Assembly (NCBI GenBank): GCA_964530185.1
Contig: CAZHBB010000001.1
Span: 27,992-91,991 of the forward strand
Length of the DNA stretch: 64,000 bases
Source: PWVB01 sp964530185
Lineage (GTDB): Bacteria > Chloroflexota > Anaerolineae > B4-G1 > SLSP01
Reading direction: 5' to 3'
Under the pieces are notes generated by a model. That model made no database searches, was not told the DNA's origin, and saw nothing but the letters and a program-made list of their open reading frames with translations. Below, in pieces: positions 59,823 to 64,000 of the stretch; positions within the stretch are counted from its first letter, which is position 1; each line of letters opens with the position of its first letter. Made by a program: the position numbers and the translations under genes.

Positions 59823-59848
59823 AGCCCGCTTTCAGGCGGGCTTTTTTT
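59823..59848 (+). terminator. Intrinsic terminator/possible attenuator between pyrC and pyrB
   Basis: AGCCCGC (59823-59829) pairs with GCGGGCT (59836-59842) around TTTCAG, followed by a run of seven T from 59842. It begins two bases after the pyrC stop and 35 bases before pyrB. It is a strong hairpin, and the following pyr genes need either read-through or a separate promoter. Confidence 0.85.
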
Positions 59849-59883
59849 CTGTCTCAACAGCCTAACTGAGGAGGAGTGGAGAA

Positions 59884-60888
59884 ATGGATTATGTGAAGGA
59901 TCTGCCCAAGCTGTTCGATCTTGAGGCATTGCCGGCTCAGGCACCTGCAATGCCCGGCAATGGCTTCGCTGGCCAGGATGTCATCTCCGTGGATCAATTC
60001 GACCGGGACAAGCTCTCCTACATCTTCCATCGGGCGCATGAGATGCGCGAGATGGTGGAGCGGGTAGGAAGCTGCAATCTTCTGCAGGGATATGTGCTGG
60101 CCTGTCTGTTCTACGAGCCCAGCACGCGAACCAGTTCCTCATTTATCGCCGCTATGGAACGCCTTGGGGGTAGCGTGATCCCCATCACCCAGGGTGTCCA
60201 GTTCAGCAGTGTGAGTAAGGGGGAGAGCCTGCCCGACACGGTGCGCACCCTGGAGCAATATGCCGATGTCATTGTGCTGCGGCATCCGGAGGTGGGATCA
60301 TCTCGGATCGCCGCCGAGGCTGCTACTGTGCCTGTCATCAACGCTGGCGACGGGATCGGGGAGCATCCCACCCAGGCGTTGTTAGACCTGTTCACCATCC
60401 GCGAGGAGCTGGGACGCATCGATGGGCTCAAAGTGGCCATGGTAGGGGACCTGCGATACGGTCGTACGGTCCACTCACTGACTCGCTTGCTCATGCAGTA
60501 TGATGTCAGTCTGCGCTATGTCTCACCGGAGATTCTGCGTCTGCCCATGTCGTTGATGAACGAGCTGATCGATCGGGGTATCGAGGTGCGGGAGACGCAC
60601 GACGTGGCTGACGTCATCGAGCATGCCGATGTTCTCTACGTGACGCGGGTTCAGAAAGAGCGGTTTGCTGACCCCAAACAGTATGAGGAAGTCAAGGATT
60701 GCTATCGGATCACGCCGGAGATCATGAAGCTTGCCAAGCCAACGATGGCGCTGATGCACCCACTGCCTCGTGTGGGTGAGATCGATCCTGCGGTGGATAA
60801 TGACCCCCGCGCAGCCTACTTCCGTCAGGTGAAGAATGGCATGTATGTCCGCATGGCGTTGTTGGCTGCGGTCCTTGGGAAAGCCTGA
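59884..60888 (+). CDS. pyrB: Aspartate carbamoyltransferase catalytic subunit
   Basis: A 334-residue enzyme making carbamoyl-aspartate. The carbamoyl-phosphate site STRTS (80-84) is intact, as are HPTQ (161-164) and MHPLPRVGEID near residue 290. SKGESLPDT supplies the Ser/Lys of the neighbouring subunit loop. A roughly 30-residue N-terminal extension is longer than usual. GGAGGAGTGGAG precedes the ATG. No pyrI regulatory gene is present. The 3' end overlaps, or nearly meets, the pyrF-pyrE fusion. Confidence 0.95.
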   Translation: MDYVKDLPKLFDLEALPAQAPAMPGNGFAGQDVISVDQFDRDKLSYIFHRAHEMREMVERVGSCNLLQGYVLACLFYEPSTRTSSSFIAAMERLGGSVIPITQGVQFSSVSKGESLPDTVRTLEQYADVIVLRHPEVGSSRIAAEAATVPVINAGDGIGEHPTQALLDLFTIREELGRIDGLKVAMVGDLRYGRTVHSLTRLLMQYDVSLRYVSPEILRLPMSLMNELIDRGIEVRETHDVADVIEHADVLYVTRVQKERFADPKQYEEVKDCYRITPEIMKLAKPTMALMHPLPRVGEIDPAVDNDPRAAYFRQVKNGMYVRMALLAAVLGKA

Positions 60889-60902
60889 TGGCGGAGGGGA
60901 TG

Positions 60903-62303
60903 ATGACGCGATCTTTCGTCGAGAAGCTTGAACATGCCATGGCCGCGCATGAATCGCTGCTCTGTGTGGGGCTGGATCCAGACCCGGCTCGGCTGCCAGC
61001 GGATCTGGCCCCGACCGCGCCTGTCCACGAGCGGGTTCGACGTTTCTGTCAGGGCATCATCGAACAGACTGCCGATGTGGTATGTTGCTATAAGCCGAAT
61101 TACGCGTTCTTTGAGCAGTTGGGCCCTGAGGGATTGGCCGTGCTCAGGGATGTGATCCGTATGGTCCCGCCTGAGCTGCCCGTGCTGTTGGACGCCAAGC
61201 GGGGCGATGTAGGCCATACAGCCGAAGCCTACGCGAGAGCTGCGTTTGAGGTATGGGGGGCGGATGCTGTTACTGTGAATCCGTACCTCGGGCTGGATGG
61301 CGTGCGCCCTTTCCTTGCCCACGCTGGTAAAGCTGTCTTTCTGCTCTGCCACACGTCGAATCCCTCGGCTGCGGATATCCAGCACTGGGGAGCACCCCCC
61401 CTCTATCAGCATGTTGCGCGTCTCGGGATGATGTGGGGGGAAGCCGATCAAGTGGGGTACGTGGTCGGGGCCACGCAGCCTGAGGCTTTGCGCCAGGTGC
61501 GGGAGATCGCACCTGATCGCTGGATCCTGGCCCCCGGTGTTGGGGCGCAGGGCGGGAATCTGGAGGGAGCCGTCAGAGCGGGTACTGACCCCGTGGGCGG
61601 GGGATTGATCGTTCCCGTCTCACGGGCTGTGCTCTATGCCGAGGACCCGCGTGGAGCGGCTTTGGCCCTCCGCGATGCCATCAACCGTGCCCGCCCGGGG
61701 TTCGGTGAACGACGTCAACTGATCCTGAAGCTGTTCGAGGCCGGATGCGTGCGCTTTGGATCGTTTACACTCGCCTCGGGAATGACATCGCCCGTCTACG
61801 TCGATCTGCGCCGGGTGATCTCGTACCCAGAGCTGTTCGAAGCGGTTGTGGAGGCGTACGCTGACGTGATCCGTACCCTCACCTACGAGCGGCTGGCGGC
61901 CGTGCCGTATGCCGCATTGCCAGCAGCGGCAGCGACCGCATTGCGATTGGCACAGCCGCTCGTTTACCCCCGCAAAGAGGTCAAAAAGCACGGCACGGGC
62001 CGGATGGTGGAGGGGGATTTCGAACCAGGCCAGGTTGCAGTGGCCATCGAAGACGTGGTGACCACCGGGGGCAGCCTGCTCACGGCCATTGAGACAATGG
62101 AGGCTGCGGGGCTTGAGGTCCATGATGTGGTGGTCCTGGTTGACCGTGAGCAGGGTGGGAGAGAGGCCTTGGCCGCGGCGGGATACAGGCTCCATGCCAT
62201 CCTGACCCTGAGCCAGATTCTGTCGGTGCTACACGAGGCGGGGCGGATAGACCAGGAGACGCTTGATCGCGTGTTGGTTTATCTTCATACCGAAAGAGCG
62301 TAG
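60903..62303 (+). CDS. pyrF-pyrE: Bifunctional OMP decarboxylase/orotate phosphoribosyltransferase fusion
   Basis: A 466-residue fusion. The N-terminal about 270 residues are a type-2 OMP decarboxylase (LLCVGLDPDP, LLDAKRGDVGHTAEAYA with the catalytic Asp/Lys, VNPYLGLDGVRPF). The C-terminal about 195 residues are orotate phosphoribosyltransferase (FGSFTLASGMTSPVYVDLR, KKHGTGRMVEG, and the PRPP loop VAIEDVVTTGGS). Together they catalyse the last two steps to UMP. The order decarboxylase-first is the reverse of eukaryotic UMP synthase. ATG 60903 has GGAGG at 60893-60897; ATG 60888 overlaps the pyrB stop and is an alternative. Confidence 0.93.
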   Translation: MTRSFVEKLEHAMAAHESLLCVGLDPDPARLPADLAPTAPVHERVRRFCQGIIEQTADVVCCYKPNYAFFEQLGPEGLAVLRDVIRMVPPELPVLLDAKRGDVGHTAEAYARAAFEVWGADAVTVNPYLGLDGVRPFLAHAGKAVFLLCHTSNPSAADIQHWGAPPLYQHVARLGMMWGEADQVGYVVGATQPEALRQVREIAPDRWILAPGVGAQGGNLEGAVRAGTDPVGGGLIVPVSRAVLYAEDPRGAALALRDAINRARPGFGERRQLILKLFEAGCVRFGSFTLASGMTSPVYVDLRRVISYPELFEAVVEAYADVIRTLTYERLAAVPYAALPAAAATALRLAQPLVYPRKEVKKHGTGRMVEGDFEPGQVAVAIEDVVTTGGSLLTAIETMEAAGLEVHDVVVLVDREQGGREALAAAGYRLHAILTLSQILSVLHEAGRIDQETLDRVLVYLHTERA

Positions 62304-62309
62304 GCCGCG

Positions 62310-63245
62310 ATGTCCGTTGATCTAACCTGTGACTTGCTTGGACTGCACCTGCGCAATCCTATTGTGTTGGCCTCAGGCGTGGTGGGTACAAGCCCATCCC
62401 TGTTGGCGCGGGCGGCGAGGGCGGGTGCTGGGGCCGTAACGGCGAAGAGCTGCGGCCCTGAACCCAGGGAGGGCCACCGTAATCCAGTGGCAGTTGACTG
62501 GGGGCATGGGGTTATCAACGCCATTGGCCTCACGAACCCTGGTGCGGAGGCCGAGGTGCCCATGCTGGTCGCCGCGCGGCAGCAGTTGCGGCCGTTTGGC
62601 GTGCCCATCTTTGCCAGCGTGTTCGCCGGAACGGTGGAGGGGTATGGCGTTGTGGCCGCGGTGGTTGCCCAGGCAGAGCCTGATCTCATCGAGGTCAATA
62701 TCTCGTGCCCCAACGTTGCCGATGAGTTCGGGACGCCGTTTGCGGCGGACCTTGAGGCTGCGGCGGCCGTAACGCAAGAGGTCAAACGTGCGGTCGGGTC
62801 GATCCCCATCAGTGTGAAACTGGCACCTAATGTGCCCAATATCGGGCGCATCGCGGCGGCTGTGGTGGAGGCGGGTGCGGATGCGATCACCGCGATCAAT
62901 ACTATGCCTGGCATGGTCATCGATGCCGAAGCTGGACGACCGGTGCTTTCCAACCGGACGGGAGGTATCTCGGGGCCCGCTCTGAAGCCCATTGCACTGC
63001 GATGTGTGGCAGAGGTGGCGCGGGCCGTCTCGGTGCCTGTCATTGGCACCGGCGGAGTGCTCTCTGGGCGTGACGCGGCCGAGATGCTGATGGCAGGGGC
63101 GACCGCGGTGGGGGTGGGGACCGCGGTCTGGTATCGTGGTGTGGAGGCTCTGGGTAGGATTGCGGAAGAGCTGGCGGCGTTCATGGAGGCCGAGGGGTAT
63201 GCACATCTGGGCGCGATCCGGGGCCTTATCTTTCGTGGCAGATAG
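62310..63245 (+). CDS. pyrD: Dihydroorotate dehydrogenase, class 1B catalytic subunit
   Basis: A 311-residue FMN TIM-barrel enzyme. NPIVLASGVVG opens the barrel, AVTAKSCGPEPREGH follows, and VNISCPNVADEFGT carries the catalytic Cys of class 1 enzymes. VPVIGTGGVLSGRDAAEMLMAGA binds the FMN phosphate. The following pyrK makes this the NAD-dependent 1B type. It starts six bases after the fusion gene. Length is normal. Confidence 0.94.
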   Translation: MSVDLTCDLLGLHLRNPIVLASGVVGTSPSLLARAARAGAGAVTAKSCGPEPREGHRNPVAVDWGHGVINAIGLTNPGAEAEVPMLVAARQQLRPFGVPIFASVFAGTVEGYGVVAAVVAQAEPDLIEVNISCPNVADEFGTPFAADLEAAAAVTQEVKRAVGSIPISVKLAPNVPNIGRIAAAVVEAGADAITAINTMPGMVIDAEAGRPVLSNRTGGISGPALKPIALRCVAEVARAVSVPVIGTGGVLSGRDAAEMLMAGATAVGVGTAVWYRGVEALGRIAEELAAFMEAEGYAHLGAIRGLIFRGR

Positions 63246-63254
63246 GATGTGGTC

Positions 63255-63995
63255 ATGCATCGGGCATATCGGATCCATAGTGTCTATGACGAGAACTATC
63301 GAACCAAGACCTTCGTCTTTGATGGTGACCTGGAGGCAACTCCCGGTCAGTTTGCCATGGTTTGGCTGCCGGGCGTGGATGAGAAACCTTTCAGCATCGC
63401 GGCTGCCAGGCCTCTTACTCTGACTATTGTGGCTGTAGGAGCGTTCACCAACGCTGTGCATGAACTGGGACCGGGAGATCGTCTGTGGATCAGAGGGCCA
63501 CTGGGGCAGGGCTTTCAGCTCCCGCGGTCTCCTGCCCAGGCCCACCACCTTCTGCTGGTGGGCGGCGGCTACGGTGCGGTCCCGTTGCGTTTCCTTGCGG
63601 AGCGTGCGCGTCAGGCTGGCTACGCTGTGACGGCCTGTCTCGGGGCGCGTACTGCACGCGATATCCTGCTAATGGATGCGTTTCGTGAGCTGGGTGCATC
63701 GGTGATTGTTGCCACGGAGGACGGCTCCCTTGGAACGCGTGGCCTGGTGACTCAGGTCGTTGAGCAACTGGTGAAGGACCGCCGCCCTGCCGGGATCTAT
63801 GGGTGCGGGCCTCTTGCTATGCTGGATGCCCTGGCGGCTTTAAGTCAGGCCCATGGGTTGCCCTATCAACTTTCCATGGAGGCCATGATGCGCTGTGGCC
63901 TGGGACTCTGCGGGGCTTGCGAGCTCCAGGGGCGTGGACCGGAGGGCTGGCTGACCTGCCGGGACGGCCCAGTGTTGCTAAACGACGCTTTCTAG
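63255..63995 (+). CDS. pyrK: Dihydroorotate dehydrogenase electron-transfer subunit (FAD, 2Fe-2S)
   Basis: A 246-residue FAD/NAD-binding partner of PyrD. EKPFSIAA lies in the flavin-binding barrel (in PyrK, normally R-x-Y-S-like). LLVGGGYGAVPLRFL binds NAD. The C-terminal MMRCGLGLCGACELQ and LTCRDGPV place four Cys in the C-x4-C-x2-C-xn-C pattern of the [2Fe-2S] cluster. ATG at 63255 with AGGA seven bases upstream; the GTG at 63249 is an alternative. It ends five bases before the window end, complete. Confidence 0.93.
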   Translation: MHRAYRIHSVYDENYRTKTFVFDGDLEATPGQFAMVWLPGVDEKPFSIAAARPLTLTIVAVGAFTNAVHELGPGDRLWIRGPLGQGFQLPRSPAQAHHLLLVGGGYGAVPLRFLAERARQAGYAVTACLGARTARDILLMDAFRELGASVIVATEDGSLGTRGLVTQVVEQLVKDRRPAGIYGCGPLAMLDALAALSQAHGLPYQLSMEAMMRCGLGLCGACELQGRGPEGWLTCRDGPVLLNDAF

Positions 63996-64000
63996 CCTGT

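Noticed and set aside
1..64000. CRISPR array, insertion sequence, prophage or rRNA
   Set aside because: No regularly spaced direct repeats, transposase or integrase motifs, phage genes or rRNA sequence were seen on either strand.

Overview
The window looks like a piece of a Chloroflexota (Anaerolineae-like) metagenome-assembled genome. It has high GC, strong GGAGG-type ribosome sites and a division/cell-wall cluster with a CvpA-like gene between murG and murC. A secreted SBBP-repeat protein ends in a YLP-type tail I associate with this phylum. The lineage is inferred from gene content only. Two 100-N runs (4148-4247 and 58480-58579) are scaffold joins. Each is flanked by an identical 55-base copy of the contig end, so they are most likely overlapping contigs rather than missing DNA.

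Region 1 (1-19229) is carbohydrate catabolism. On the plus strand are the end of a Gfo/Idh/MocA oxidoreductase, a glycogen synthase, two TIM-barrel sugar isomerases/epimerases and an NAD-dependent epimerase. A seven-gene minus-strand run (14868 back to 5440) encodes a DegT-type aminotransferase, an Old-Yellow-Enzyme flavoprotein, another Gfo/Idh oxidoreductase, two Cys-type sulfatases, a GH29 alpha-L-fucosidase and a four-Asp-box sialidase-like protein. A third sulfatase is divergent from it. This set points to dismantling sulfated, fucose-containing glycans. Endonuclease V, a PfkB-family (KDG-type) kinase and KDPG aldolase follow, giving an Entner-Doudoroff-type lower branch.

Region 2 (19260-21141) is a minus-strand pair: a NurA-domain nuclease and a small HAS-barrel-like protein, without HerA beside them.

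Region 3 (21410-38204) is the dcw cluster: mraZ, rsmH, ftsL, ftsI, murF, murD, ftsW, murG, cvpA-like, murC, murB, ddl, ftsQ, ftsA, ftsZ. murE and mraY are absent. It starts from a near-consensus promoter overlapped by four GTGG boxes at exact 10-base spacing (predicted MraZ operator). It ends with a broken DUF1622 gene and a clear terminator.

Region 4 (38254-42447) holds an ABC exporter whose permease carries a SpoIIM-like tail, an ornithine aminotransferase and tRNA-Asp(GTC) with its own promoter and terminator.

Region 5 (42655-51033) is the most unusual part. It is a tight six-gene operon: a DUF4956 membrane protein, a degenerate CotH-like protein, a VTC-type polyphosphate-polymerase domain, a CotH/beta-helix fusion, a lipoprotein and a third CotH-like protein. 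I read it as a candidate envelope system linking polyphosphate synthesis or transport to CotH-type phosphotransfer.

Region 6 (51027-57633) is minus-strand: the SBBP beta-propeller protein with an embedded 35-base palindrome, a PAP2-like membrane protein, a GNAT acetyltransferase, a DHDPS-family aldolase/lyase and an epimerase. Region 7 (57966-63995) is TrmO followed by pyrimidine biosynthesis: pyrC, an internal terminator, pyrB, a pyrF-pyrE fusion, pyrD and pyrK.
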